Assembly (NCBI GenBank): GCA_026392415.1
Contig: JAPLCC010000019.1
Coordinates: 62,001 to 126,000, forward strand
Direction: 5' to 3'
Length of the DNA stretch: 64,000 bases
From: Propionibacteriales bacterium
Lineage (GTDB): Bacteria > Actinomycetota > Actinomycetes > Propionibacteriales > Nocardioidaceae
The notes under the pieces were generated by a model. It was not told where the DNA came from and searched no databases. It saw nothing but the letters and a program-made list of their open reading frames with translations. Of the stretch, positions 1 to 7,901 are shown piece by piece. The position numbers were made by a program, and so were the translations under genes. The number at the start of each line of letters is the position of its first letter. Within the stretch, counting starts at the first letter, position 1.

Positions 1-894
1 CCGGCGGTACGCCGCCTCAAGTCGCCGCTCGAACGACTGGATGTCGCGGAGGTCGGTCGACATCATCGTCACCGCTTCGAGACCGAGATCGCGGCACAGT
101 TCTTCGCGGTTGAGATCGCGCCGTCGTACGGCAGTCCCGTCGTGCACGACGCCGTTGTACTCGCCGACCACGCCTGTCCGCGGGTCCAGCAGGTCCGGCG
201 TGAACAGGTGCCTGCCGTTCTCGTCAAAGATCGGCGGGTTGCAGAGCAGCCGTGAGGGATGCCGGTCCAGCCACCGCAGCCGCAGCGTGACCTCCTGAGG
301 AGACCAGACGTTCTCCTCGGCCAGTTCGATCGCAGCAGCGAGCCGACGAGTGTGTGGCCGCCCCTTGATCCGGGTTGCCCAGTTCTGCAGCGAAGCGAGA
401 TCGATCAGGTCATCCGATGCGGCCATGTCAATGACCCGCACCGTGTCCTCGAGGGAGCGAGCCCGCAGCGCCTCGACGCAGACAGAGCGCTCGGGTCGGG
501 TGATGGGGAGACCGTCGTACTCGATGATGTCGTCGGCGAAGAGCCAGTCGTAACAGAAGCGGACGCCTCGCCGGGGCGCGAGATGACCGGCGTCGCCGAT
601 GGCCAGCGGCACCGGCAACAACTCTCCGCGCGCGGTCCGGCCGCCGAACCAGCGACCGTGCTGCCAGCGCAGCGCCGCCCACCCGCTCGCGGCCGAACCG
701 GCCGGCGCACCCGCGACCGCTTCCACGATTCGCTGCACGTCCTGGTCGCTGCGGACGCTGGCCGGAACGAACCTGTTCGGTGAGGTCGTACGCCATTTCG
801 GTCCTCGAGCCTGGCCCGGCGTCGGACCGGCCAGACCTCGGGGGTCCATCGGCACCGGCACCACCACGTCAGATCTCGTGATCTGCAGTTCCAT
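1..894 (-). CDS. DUF559/Vsr-like endonuclease-fold protein, C-terminus cut by the window edge
   Basis: An open frame runs from ATG at 894 to the window edge with no stop, giving at least 298 residues. The start reads MELQITRSDVVVPVPMD. The middle part is helical and wHTH-like. Near the end FTPDLLDP, then GEYNG, then a basic RRRDLNREE stretch resemble the Asp/Glu core of the DUF559/Vsr endonuclease fold seen in many actinobacterial proteins of about 300 residues. That family match is recognition by eye, not a search. It is divergent from the transporter at 1043. The function is unknown; a stand-alone nuclease-fold or AbiEi-like accessory protein is possible. Confidence 0.75.
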   Translation of the reverse strand, partial: MELQITRSDVVVPVPMDPRGLAGPTPGQARGPKWRTTSPNRFVPASVRSDQDVQRIVEAVAGAPAGSAASGWAALRWQHGRWFGGRTARGELLPVPLAIGDAGHLAPRRGVRFCYDWLFADDIIEYDGLPITRPERSVCVEALRARSLEDTVRVIDMAASDDLIDLASLQNWATRIKGRPHTRRLAAAIELAEENVWSPQEVTLRLRWLDRHPSRLLCNPPIFDENGRHLFTPDLLDPRTGVVGEYNGVVHDGTAVRRRDLNREELCRDLGLEAVTMMSTDLRDIQSFERRLEAAYRR

Positions 895-1042
895 GCGGGC
901 CAGCATTCGCTGATCAACGGTCTTGTGCCGGGCTCCTCCACAGGGTTGGCTGAGTCAGGTCGACGTACCAACCAGAAATGTCGTGAACTCACCCCTGCCG
1001 CGACGAATTCGGTTGGTGAACCGCAAGCACGAGACTGGTCGG

Positions 1043-2413
1043 GTGACGACGACGCGCAGTGAGGATCGCTGGCTCTTCGCGACCCTCGCCGCAGTCACGA
1101 CCGTCACCGCGATCGTCAGCAGCCTTGGGGCGCCACTGGTCCCCAGCATCGCGAGCCGGTACGACGTCCCGCTCAGCACCGCGCAGTGGATCCTGACCGC
1201 GACCCTGATCACGGCGGCCGCGGCCACGCCCGCGCTCGGACGCTGGGGCAGCGGGCGGCTACGTCGGCCGGTGATCCTCGGCGCCCTCGGCGTCGTCCTG
1301 CTCGGCACGGTCCTGTCCGCGCTGCCGCTCGGCATCGGTGCGTTGATCGCCGGGCGGGTCCTGCAGGGGGTCGGACTGGCACTGTCGCCGTTGACCATGG
1401 CCGTGGCGCGCGACGTCTGGTCGGGTGACCGACTCGCATCCCGGCTGTCCCTGCTGTCGGTGGCGACGGTGGCGGGTGCCGGCCTCGGCTATCCACTCAC
1501 CGGCCTCCTCGCCGAGTACGCCGGCATCAGCGGGGCCTACGGCTTCGGGGCTGCCCTGGTGGCGATCAGCCTCGCCCTCGCCGTGCGATTCCTCCCGCGC
1601 CACGCGGACGGCGTACCCCAGGTGGTCGACCTGCCCGGCGTCGCCCTGGTCGCGGTCGGCATGGTCTGCACGCTGCTCGCCGTCAGTGAGGGCGAGCGGT
1701 GGGGATGGTTGTCGGCTCCGGTGCTGTGTCTCGCTGCGGCCGGCGTGGGGCTGCTGGCCGGCTGGATCGCACGGACGGTCCGGGTGACCCGTCGTGGAGG
1801 CCAGCCGCTGGTCGATCTCCGGCTGGCCGCCCGCCCCGGCGTGCTCGGCCCGAACGTCGTGGGCTTCGTGCTCGCCTTCGCGATGTACGGACTCCTGACC
1901 GTGGTAGTCCTCCTCGTCCGCAACGACGGGAGCGACGGTTGGGGTCTGGACCGCGGCCCGCTGAGCGCCGGGCTCGTCCTGGTCCCCTATGCCCTGTCCA
2001 GCGTCGGCGGCAGCCGGGTGGCGCTCCGGATCGCACGCCGGTTCGGAGCCCACGTCCTGCTGCCCATCGGGTCGACGATCTTCGCATCGTCCCTGGTGAT
2101 GCTGACGTTCGCGCACGACACGTTCACCCTGGCGCTGATCGCGATGGCCATCGGCGGCCTGGGCAGCGGCTTCACCTTCTCCTCGCTGCCCATGCTGATC
2201 GTGCCCCACGTCCCGTCCGCGGAGACCGGCAGCGCGATGGCCTTCAACCAGCTGCTGCGGTACCTCGGCTTCGCGGTGGGCTCGGCCACCAGCGTCGCCC
2301 TGCTCGCCGTGTACGGCGGCCACGACACCGCGTTCCGCGCCACCACGCTCACGATGGCAGCAGCGTGCCTGGTGGCTGCGGCCGTCGTACCGATGGGACG
2401 AGCGCGGCGCTGA
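1043..2413 (+). CDS. MFS transporter, DHA2-like drug:H+ antiporter type
   Basis: Integral membrane transporter, 456 residues from GTG 1043. The first helix begins at about residue 10 (LFATLAAVTTVTAIVS), and at least 12 hydrophobic segments follow. The motif GRVLQGVGLALSPL after helix 4 is typical of the DHA2 drug/proton antiporters. A substrate cannot be read from the sequence. The frame is open upstream to 923, but those residues are arginine-rich and not membrane-like; TTG 1013 and GTG 1016 are other possible starts and no strong ribosome site decides between them. It is divergent from the gene at 894 and the oxidoreductase follows 23 bases downstream. Confidence 0.85.
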   Translation: MTTTRSEDRWLFATLAAVTTVTAIVSSLGAPLVPSIASRYDVPLSTAQWILTATLITAAAATPALGRWGSGRLRRPVILGALGVVLLGTVLSALPLGIGALIAGRVLQGVGLALSPLTMAVARDVWSGDRLASRLSLLSVATVAGAGLGYPLTGLLAEYAGISGAYGFGAALVAISLALAVRFLPRHADGVPQVVDLPGVALVAVGMVCTLLAVSEGERWGWLSAPVLCLAAAGVGLLAGWIARTVRVTRRGGQPLVDLRLAARPGVLGPNVVGFVLAFAMYGLLTVVVLLVRNDGSDGWGLDRGPLSAGLVLVPYALSSVGGSRVALRIARRFGAHVLLPIGSTIFASSLVMLTFAHDTFTLALIAMAIGGLGSGFTFSSLPMLIVPHVPSAETGSAMAFNQLLRYLGFAVGSATSVALLAVYGGHDTAFRATTLTMAAACLVAAAVVPMGRARR

Positions 2414-2436
2414 CCCCGGGCTGCTTGGATGAGCCC

Positions 2437-3441
2437 ATGCTGCTCGACCTCCAACTCGACGGATCACCCGATCGGGCGCTCGCCCGCGCTCGCGAACTCG
2501 CGGATGCCGGTGCTGCCGGACTCTTCACTTTCGAGGGCCCCCACGACGTCTTCCTGCCCCTGGCTGCGGTCGCGGGCCAGGTGGAGGTCGACCTGATGAC
2601 CAACATCGCCGTCGCCATGCCGCGGTCCCCGATGCACCTCGCCCACACGGCGTGGGACCTGCAGTTGATGTCGCAGGGACGCTTCCGGCTCGGGCTCGGC
2701 TCCCAGATCCGCCCCCACATCGAGAAGCGGTACGGCGCCCGGTGGTCGCCGCCCGCCGCCCGCATGCGCGAGATCGTGCTCGCGGTGAAAGCCATCCTCG
2801 CCTCGTGGCAGGACGGCACCCGACTGGAGTTCCGGGGCGAGCACACCACCCACACCCTGATGCCGCCCACGTTCGTGCCCGGCCCGAACCCGTGGGGACC
2901 GCCGCCGGTCCTGCTGGGGGCGCTCGGGCCCCTGATGACCCGCACCGCCGCCGAGGTGGCCGACGGACTCCTGGTCATGCCGTTCCACAGCCACCGACAC
3001 TTCCAGGAACGGACGCTGCCCGCGATCGCCGAAGGCCTGGCCCTGGCCGGCCGCGGCCCTGACGAGTTCGCCGTCCTCCCGCAGGCCATCGTCGCCATGG
3101 GGCGCACGGACGAGGAGGTCGCTGCCGCCCGGGCAGGGGTGCGCGGGCTGCTCGCGTTCTACGCGTCCACCCCGGCATACCGCCCGGTGCTCGACGTCGA
3201 GGGCTGGGGCGAGGTGCAGCCCGAGCTCAACGCGCTCTCCAAGACGGGCGACATCGCCACGATGTTCTCGCTCGTCTCCGACACCATGCTCGACACGATC
3301 GCGGTCGCCGGCACACCCGAGGAGTGCGCCGCAGAGATCACCCGCCGCTTCGGCGACGTCGCCGAACGGATCTGTTGCTACTTCCCCGGCTACGACCCGC
3401 CTGTCGACCAGATCGCTGCGCTGGGCGCCGCTCTGGCCTGA
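2437..3441 (+). CDS. LLM-class (F420-dependent type) oxidoreductase
   Basis: 334-residue TIM-barrel protein of the luciferase-like monooxygenase superfamily. It starts MLLDLQLDGSPDRAL, and FEGPHDVFLPL and LMTNIAVAMPRSPMHLAHTAWDL are characteristic of the actinobacterial subfamily annotated as F420-dependent (TIGR03617-like). GRFRLGLGSQIRPHIEKRYG is the usual LLM signature. The substrate is unknown. Start ATG 2437 lies 23 bases after the transporter stop, so the two are probably co-transcribed. It converges on the enoyl-CoA hydratase gene with a 12-base gap. Confidence 0.88.
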   Translation: MLLDLQLDGSPDRALARARELADAGAAGLFTFEGPHDVFLPLAAVAGQVEVDLMTNIAVAMPRSPMHLAHTAWDLQLMSQGRFRLGLGSQIRPHIEKRYGARWSPPAARMREIVLAVKAILASWQDGTRLEFRGEHTTHTLMPPTFVPGPNPWGPPPVLLGALGPLMTRTAAEVADGLLVMPFHSHRHFQERTLPAIAEGLALAGRGPDEFAVLPQAIVAMGRTDEEVAAARAGVRGLLAFYASTPAYRPVLDVEGWGEVQPELNALSKTGDIATMFSLVSDTMLDTIAVAGTPEECAAEITRRFGDVAERICCYFPGYDPPVDQIAALGAALA

Positions 3442-3453
3442 ACACCCCGTCCG

Positions 3454-4233
3454 TCAGCGGCGGAAGGCCGGCTTCTCCTTCGCAAGGAACGCACGCACGC
3501 CCTCGGCGAAGTCCGCTCCGCCGTAGACCTCGCGCAACAGCTCCTCCTCGCCCTCGGGTGAGGTCTCCAGCGCCTGCGCGTAGGTGAGGAGCTGGTGCTT
3601 GGTGACCTCGAGGGTCACCCGCGAGGCCTGCGCGATGCCGGCGACGAGGGTCGCGATCTCGGCGTCGAGCGATGCGGCGTCGGGCACCGTGGCGACGAGG
3701 GCCCCGACGGCGTACGCGCGGTCGGCGGAGACGAGGCGTGACGCGAGCAGCATCTCGCGGGTGAGCGACTCACCGAAGACCGCCTGGCAGCGGTAGAGCA
3801 CGGTGCCGGACAGCGCATTGCCGAGAGTCCGGGCGATCGGGTAGCCGAACTTCGAGGGCGCGGTCGCGACCCGCAGGTCGCAGTGGGTGGCGACGGCGAG
3901 CCCACCGCCCACACACACCCCGTCGATCGCGGCGATGGTGACCTGGGGCAGCGACCAGAGCCGGTCGAACATCTCCCGGATCCAGTTCTCGTAGTCGACG
4001 GCGTCGGCCTCGAGGAAGTCGCTGATCTCGTTGCCTGCAGCGAACGCCTTGCCGCCCGCGCCGCGGAGCACCACGACCCCGACGGACCGGTCGGTGGCGG
4101 TCTGCTCCCACAGGTCCCGCATCTCGGCGTACATCGCCTTGGTGAACGCGTTGCGGCGCTCGGGCCGGTTGAAGGTCACCTCGAGGACACCGGGGCCGAG
4201 CCGGTCCCGTTCGATCAGCAGGTCGTCAGTCAC
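3454..4233 (-). CDS. Enoyl-CoA hydratase/isomerase (crotonase family)
   Basis: 259-residue crotonase-fold protein from GTG 4233. The oxyanion-hole segments are visible as KAFAAGNEISDF (about residue 65) and AIDGVCVGGGLAVATHCDLRVA (about 105-125). The family hydrates or isomerises acyl-CoA thioesters; the exact substrate is not readable. The first codons overlap the end of the VanZ-like gene by 8 bases, so it is the last gene of the minus-strand run that begins with gpgS at 7547. A metabolic link with its upstream neighbours is not evident. Confidence 0.9.
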   Translation of the reverse strand: MTDDLLIERDRLGPGVLEVTFNRPERRNAFTKAMYAEMRDLWEQTATDRSVGVVVLRGAGGKAFAAGNEISDFLEADAVDYENWIREMFDRLWSLPQVTIAAIDGVCVGGGLAVATHCDLRVATAPSKFGYPIARTLGNALSGTVLYRCQAVFGESLTREMLLASRLVSADRAYAVGALVATVPDAASLDAEIATLVAGIAQASRVTLEVTKHQLLTYAQALETSPEGEEELLREVYGGADFAEGVRAFLAKEKPAFRR

Positions 4234-4609
4234 GGGCCGAGGGTACGGCGCGCAGCAGCGCGTCGCGCACGGGCGTCCGGCAGGTGAGGATCCCCAGGCC
4301 GACCCCGATCGCGTTGGCGACCGCGTCGCGCCAGTCCATGGTCCGGTCGGCGGTGAGCGTGCCCTGGCCGACCTCCATCGCGATCCCGAAGAGCACCACG
4401 AACGCCGCCGCGACCTGCAACGGTCGGCCGGTGCGGAAGAGCTGGACACCGGCCGCCGCCACGACGAAGTACGTCGTCAGGTGCATCCACTTGTCGCTGG
4501 CCGGGACGTCGGGTCCGGATCTCGGCGCGCCGAGCGAGAGGTAGGCGACGGTCACGAGCAGTGCGGCCCACAGCCCCAGCCACAGCCCGGGCAGTCGCAA
4601 CGGCTTCAC
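4226..4609 (-). CDS. VanZ-like membrane protein
   Basis: 127 residues with about four hydrophobic segments (LWLGLWAALLVTVAYL, YFVVAAAGVQLF, VAAAFVVLFGIAMEVGQ, AVANAIGVGLGIL). The signatures DKWMHLTTYF and FGIAMEVGQ followed by DWRDAVANAIGVGLG match the VanZ/PF04892 fold. The cellular role of most such proteins is unknown; the name comes from a teicoplanin-resistance accessory gene. Start GTG 4609 overlaps the rhomboid stop (GTGA), indicating translational coupling. Confidence 0.82.
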   Translation of the reverse strand: MKPLRLPGLWLGLWAALLVTVAYLSLGAPRSGPDVPASDKWMHLTTYFVVAAAGVQLFRTGRPLQVAAAFVVLFGIAMEVGQGTLTADRTMDWRDAVANAIGVGLGILTCRTPVRDALLRAVPSARD

Positions 4610-5187
4610 CGGCGACCGCCGCGCAGGCCGCGCTCACTGACGGCCACGGCGGCGAGCACGCCCGCGATCGCACCGAACAGGTGGCCCTGCCAGGAGATGC
4701 CGGGTTGACCCGGCAACACGCCCCACAGCACGCCGCCGTAGACGACGAGGACGACGAGCCCGATCCCGATCTCGAGCGGGTTGCGATCCACGAAGCCCTG
4801 CACCACCAGATAGGTGAGCCAGCCGAAGATCAGGCCGGAAGCACCGATGTGGACCGAGTGGTCGCCGGCGACCAACCACACGGCGAGGCCACCGGCCAGC
4901 CAGATGATCGCCGTGGCAGCGAGTCCACGGGCGATCCCGGTGGCGAGGGTGAGGAAGCCGAGAACCAGCGCGGGCACGGTGTTCGCGACGAGGTGGCCCC
5001 AGCCGCCGTGCAGCAGGGGCGCGGCGACGATGCCGAGCAGTCCCTCGTCGGAGCGCGGCCGGATCCCCCAGCCGTCGAGCCGGTGCGACGCGGCCACATC
5101 GATCCCCTCGATGACCCACAGCACGGCAACGAAGCCGACCGCGCCGATGGCCGCCACCTGCCACGCCGGGCGCTCCGGGCTCTGCAT
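4606..5187 (-). CDS. Rhomboid-family intramembrane serine protease
   Basis: 193-residue membrane protease from ATG 5187; GTG 5193 is equally possible. Family hallmarks are present: HGGWGHLVANT in the second helix region (about residues 57-67), the nucleophile Ser in GASGLIFGWL (about 112-121), and the catalytic His in SWQGHLFGAIAG (about 166-177). About six transmembrane segments follow one another. Rhomboids cleave membrane proteins within the bilayer; no substrate is suggested by the neighbours. It lies 10 bases after the hypothetical gene at 5198 and overlaps the VanZ-like gene. Confidence 0.9.
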   Translation of the reverse strand: MQSPERPAWQVAAIGAVGFVAVLWVIEGIDVAASHRLDGWGIRPRSDEGLLGIVAAPLLHGGWGHLVANTVPALVLGFLTLATGIARGLAATAIIWLAGGLAVWLVAGDHSVHIGASGLIFGWLTYLVVQGFVDRNPLEIGIGLVVLVVYGGVLWGVLPGQPGISWQGHLFGAIAGVLAAVAVSERGLRGGRR

Positions 5188-5197
5188 TCTCACGTCG

Positions 5198-5707
5198 TCA
5201 GTCTGCCTTCGTTGGTCGAGGAGGTTGCTCTGCAACCGTCTCGAGACCCCACACCGCGACCCAGTACTGCACGCCGAACGGGAGGTCGTCGAACAGGACC
5301 TCGGCATCGGCCAGCACGTGACCGGCGAGTGCGGCCAGCGCGGCGACATCGGCCCAGAGCTCGGCGGCCAGGCCGACGTCTGCCGACGTCAAGTCGTCGC
5401 GGAGGGCGACGTCGAAGCCCTCGGCCCGTTCGTCGAGATGCCCCGGCGCCTTCTCGGTACGCCGAGCCGAACCGTTCGCGACGACGAGGGTCCCGGTCTC
5501 ACCGGACTCGACGACAGTTCCGCCGACGGCAGCAACCAGCGCTGCCCCGACCCGGGCACCCGATGCGCCACTGGCGACGACCCGGACGCACGGACCGAGT
5601 CGCCCCGTGGCGGCCAGGCACGCCGCGCGCAGGTCGGCGACGGGATCCTCGATCGAGGCATACTCCGGCAGCAGGGCCAGCACGCCCGGGACCAGTGCGG
5701 TGCTCAC
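5198..5707 (-). CDS. Hypothetical protein ending in a repeat-derived tail
   Basis: 169 residues, GTG start 5707 overlapping the folP2 stop (GTGA). I do not recognise the family. The sequence is Ala/Val-rich and soluble-looking, with VADLRAACLAATGRLG near the N-terminus and RDDLTSADVGLAAELWADVAA in the middle. The last 17 residues (VWGLETVAEQPPRPTKAD) are encoded by the 35-bp palindromic repeat at 5214-5248 plus a few codons. The native C-terminus was therefore probably replaced or extended by the repeat. Confidence 0.7.
   Translation of the reverse strand: MSTALVPGVLALLPEYASIEDPVADLRAACLAATGRLGPCVRVVASGASGARVGAALVAAVGGTVVESGETGTLVVANGSARRTEKAPGHLDERAEGFDVALRDDLTSADVGLAAELWADVAALAALAGHVLADAEVLFDDLPFGVQYWVAVWGLETVAEQPPRPTKAD
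5214..5248 (-). repeat. 35-bp palindromic repeat, copy in hypothetical gene
   Basis: Consensus begins GGTCGAGGAGGTTGC and ends GCAACCGTCTCGAGACC, with a variable centre. Here the centre is TCT. It encodes GLETVAEQPPRP near the end of the minus-strand protein. Confidence 0.9.
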
Positions 5708-6567
5708 TGCAACCCCCGGATCGCCCGCAGCGGCGGTCGACGACCCGCGATCGACCAGACCATGTCGACGGTCTGCCGGGTCTCGACCACCTGGTGCACG
5801 CGGTAGATCCGGGCGCCGGCAAGCGCGCAGACAGCGGTCGCGGCGAGGGTCCCGGTCAACCGGTCCCCGACGTCGAGCCCGAGGGTCTCACCGACGAAGT
5901 CCTTGTTGGACAACGACACGAGCACCGGCCAGCCGGTCTCGACCATCTCGCCGATCCGCCGGGTGACCTCGAGCGAGTGGAAGGTGTTCTTCCCGAAGTC
6001 GTGGGCCGGGTCGATCACGATCGCCTCTCGGGCGACGCCGGCGGCCAGCGCGCGTTCGGCGTAGGCAACGGTGTCCGCGATGGCCGCGGCCACTACGTCG
6101 TCGTACTCGATCCGGTAGGGGCGGGTCCGCGGCGTCACCCCGCCGGTGTGGGTGCAGATGATGCCCACGCCCCACTCGGCGGCGACGTCGACGAGCTCGG
6201 GGTCGGCACCGCCCCAGGCGTCGTTGAGCACGTCCGCGCCGGCTTCGCACACCGCTGCGCCCACCTCGGCCCGCCAGGTGTCGACCGAGATCACCAGGCC
6301 CGGCCACTCCGCGCGCACCCGGGCCACGAAGTCGACGACCCGGGCCTTCTCCTCGGCGGGCGAGATGTCGACTCCCGGCGCCGCCTTGATGCCGCCGATG
6401 TCGACGATCTCGGCGCCCTGCGCGACCACGTCGGCCACCCGCGCGAACGCGGCGTCCTCGGCCCAGGTGGCGCCCTTGTCGAAGAAGGAGTCAGGGGTCC
6501 GATTGACGATGGCCATCATCAACGTGTCGTTGTCGCCGAAGGCGTGGCGACCGAGTTGCAGCGTCAC
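5704..6567 (-). CDS. folP2: Dihydropteroate synthase-like protein (FolP2 type)
   Basis: 287 residues from GTG 6567, TIM-barrel pterin-binding family. MAIVNRTPDSFFDKGATW replaces the classical MGVLNVTPDSFSDGG signature. AEIVDIGGIKAAPG, SVDTWRAEVG, NDAWGG and IVIDPAHDFGKN complete the fold. The altered residues and its place directly behind gpgS match mycobacterial FolP2 (gene order Rv1207-Rv1208), a paralogue reported to lack ordinary dihydropteroate synthase activity. Its GTG overlaps the gpgS stop. The true role is unresolved; the folP2-gpgS pairing suggests a link with glucosylglycerate or methylglucose polysaccharide synthesis. Confidence 0.85.
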   Translation of the reverse strand: MTLQLGRHAFGDNDTLMMAIVNRTPDSFFDKGATWAEDAAFARVADVVAQGAEIVDIGGIKAAPGVDISPAEEKARVVDFVARVRAEWPGLVISVDTWRAEVGAAVCEAGADVLNDAWGGADPELVDVAAEWGVGIICTHTGGVTPRTRPYRIEYDDVVAAAIADTVAYAERALAAGVAREAIVIDPAHDFGKNTFHSLEVTRRIGEMVETGWPVLVSLSNKDFVGETLGLDVGDRLTGTLAATAVCALAGARIYRVHQVVETRQTVDMVWSIAGRRPPLRAIRGLQ

Positions 6568-7547
6568 AGCAGGTCCTTTGCCGGAGGGCGTTCGTGAATC
6601 GGTACGACGTGCTCGACGGGCTCCAGCCCCCGAAGGTACTGCCGCAGCACCGCTTCTCCCGCCAAGGTCGAGGACGCTGCGCAGCAACCGTCGACCCCGG
6701 TGGTCGAGGAGGTTGCGCAGCAACCGTCGACCCCGGTGGTCGAGGAGGTTGCGAAGCAACCGTCTCGAGACCCCCGCTCCCATGCCGCCGCGATGATCTG
6801 GGTCGCCATGCCGCCGAGGTCACGCAGGGCCTGGTGCCGGTGCGCCCGCACCCCCAGGTCCACCTGCGCGAGAGCCTCCGGGCCACCGGCCCGCACGGTG
6901 TCGATCAGTGCGGCCAGCTCGACGGCGTACCCGGTCGGGACGGACAGGTCGGCGAACCATGACCGCCGAACGGCCCATTCACCGGCGAGTGGCTGCACGA
7001 GTCCGCCGAGCTCGGGGAACAGCAGTGCGATCAGGGGGCGCGCAACGAGCTCGGTCACCCGACCGCCCTCGATCGGGCCGTCGGCGCCGGGGCGGTCGTA
7101 GAAACCCTTGACCAGCTGAACGGAGGGGTCGTCGAGCAACGGGCCCAGAAGTCCGGGTACGAAGTGGGTGTCCCAGTCGTGCAGGTCGGCGTCCATGAAG
7201 ACGACGAGCTCGCCCGAGGTGACGAACAACGACTTCCACATCGCCTCGCCCTTGCCCGGATGGGTGCCGAGGTCGGGGCGGATCTCGGCCGACCGGTGCA
7301 CCCGTGCTCCGGCGGACTCGGCGACCGCGAAGGTGTCATCGACGGAATCGCTGTCGATGACGACGATCTCGTCGACCAGCGCGACCGTGTCCATCAGGGC
7401 CTCTCGCACCCGGGTGACCACGGCGCCGACGGTGGCCGCCTCGTTGCGTGCCGGGACGACGAGACTGACGCGTTGTCCCAACGCCACCTTTGTCCCCAAC
7501 AGCCCCTCAAGGGTCCAGTCGTCCCAGTGGGCGGCGCGGATCCCCAT
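6564..7547 (-). CDS. gpgS: Glucosyl-3-phosphoglycerate synthase with a repeat insertion
   Basis: 327 residues, ATG 7547. A GT-A fold retaining glycosyltransferase that makes glucosyl-3-phosphoglycerate from an NDP-glucose and 3-phosphoglycerate, the first step of methylglucose lipopolysaccharide or glucosylglycerate synthesis. Seen: SLVVPARNEAATVG, VFMDADLHDWDTHFV (the DxD-like site), LVKGFYDRP, PLAGEWAVRR and VPTGYAVELAALID, all characteristic of GpgS. Residues about 259-295 (starting GSRDGCFATSSTTGVD) are three head-to-tail copies of the palindromic repeat read in frame. Family sequence resumes at AVLRQYLRGLEP. First gene of the minus-strand operon. Confidence 0.93.
   Translation of the reverse strand: MGIRAAHWDDWTLEGLLGTKVALGQRVSLVVPARNEAATVGAVVTRVREALMDTVALVDEIVVIDSDSVDDTFAVAESAGARVHRSAEIRPDLGTHPGKGEAMWKSLFVTSGELVVFMDADLHDWDTHFVPGLLGPLLDDPSVQLVKGFYDRPGADGPIEGGRVTELVARPLIALLFPELGGLVQPLAGEWAVRRSWFADLSVPTGYAVELAALIDTVRAGGPEALAQVDLGVRAHRHQALRDLGGMATQIIAAAWERGSRDGCFATSSTTGVDGCCATSSTTGVDGCCAASSTLAGEAVLRQYLRGLEPVEHVVPIHERPPAKDLL
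6664..6772 (-). repeat. Three tandem copies of the 35-bp repeat inside gpgS
   Basis: Copies at about 6664-6701, 6702-6737 and 6738-6772. The first is diverged (ACGC for AGGT). Copies one and two end in TCGACCCC instead of TCTCGAGACC. They are read in gpgS as GVDGCCATSST-type units with no stop codon. Unit length about 36 bases keeps the frame. Confidence 0.93.
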
Positions 7548-7666
7548 GTCCTCAACCTACCCGGCGAGAAGGTTCACCATCTCCAGTCCCCAAGCGTCGG
7601 AAACGGTGTTACGGTCGGATCCCATCTCGGGACTGGGTAGCTCCCCCCCTCTCCCAGGAGTTCCTT

Positions 7667-7888
7667 ATGGCTTTACGACGCCTGCGGCGCAAGTGGCGCT
7701 GCGTGTTGAAGCACGGCCCGCGCGGCTGCCCGCACATCGAGAGGCACACGCGACGGTCACGTCGGCGGCCCCGCGTGCAGGCTGTCCCGCTGCCCGAGCT
7801 GCGGCCCCCGACGATGTCTCGCGTGGCGCCGTCCCTGCTGCAGCATCAACCACCGGTGACCACTCCCGGCCGTCACTCGCTGCTGTGA
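7667..7888 (+). CDS. Putative small basic protein
   Basis: 73 residues starting MALRRLRRKWRCVLKHG. A well-placed ribosome site (CCAGGAG, 7655-7661) precedes ATG 7667 by about six bases, which is the main reason to call it. The protein is very Arg-rich, with two cysteines near the start (WRC and RGCPH) and a Pro-rich C-terminal half. I do not recognise it. It lies between divergent gpgS and the convergent amidase gene. It could instead be a chance frame in an untranslated region. Confidence 0.45.
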   Translation: MALRRLRRKWRCVLKHGPRGCPHIERHTRRSRRRPRVQAVPLPELRPPTMSRVAPSLLQHQPPVTTPGRHSLL

Positions 7889-7901
7889 CGCCCAGGAGTC
7901 G

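Noticed and set aside
4561..6597. Long plus-strand frame of 678 codons
   Set aside because: It is antisense to rhomboid, hypothetical and folP2 genes that have clear family motifs and overlapping start and stop signals on the minus strand.
6664..6772. Tandem palindromic repeats that look like a short CRISPR array
   Set aside because: The units are joined directly without unique spacers, lie inside gpgS in frame, and no cas genes are present. The same holds for 50515-50591.
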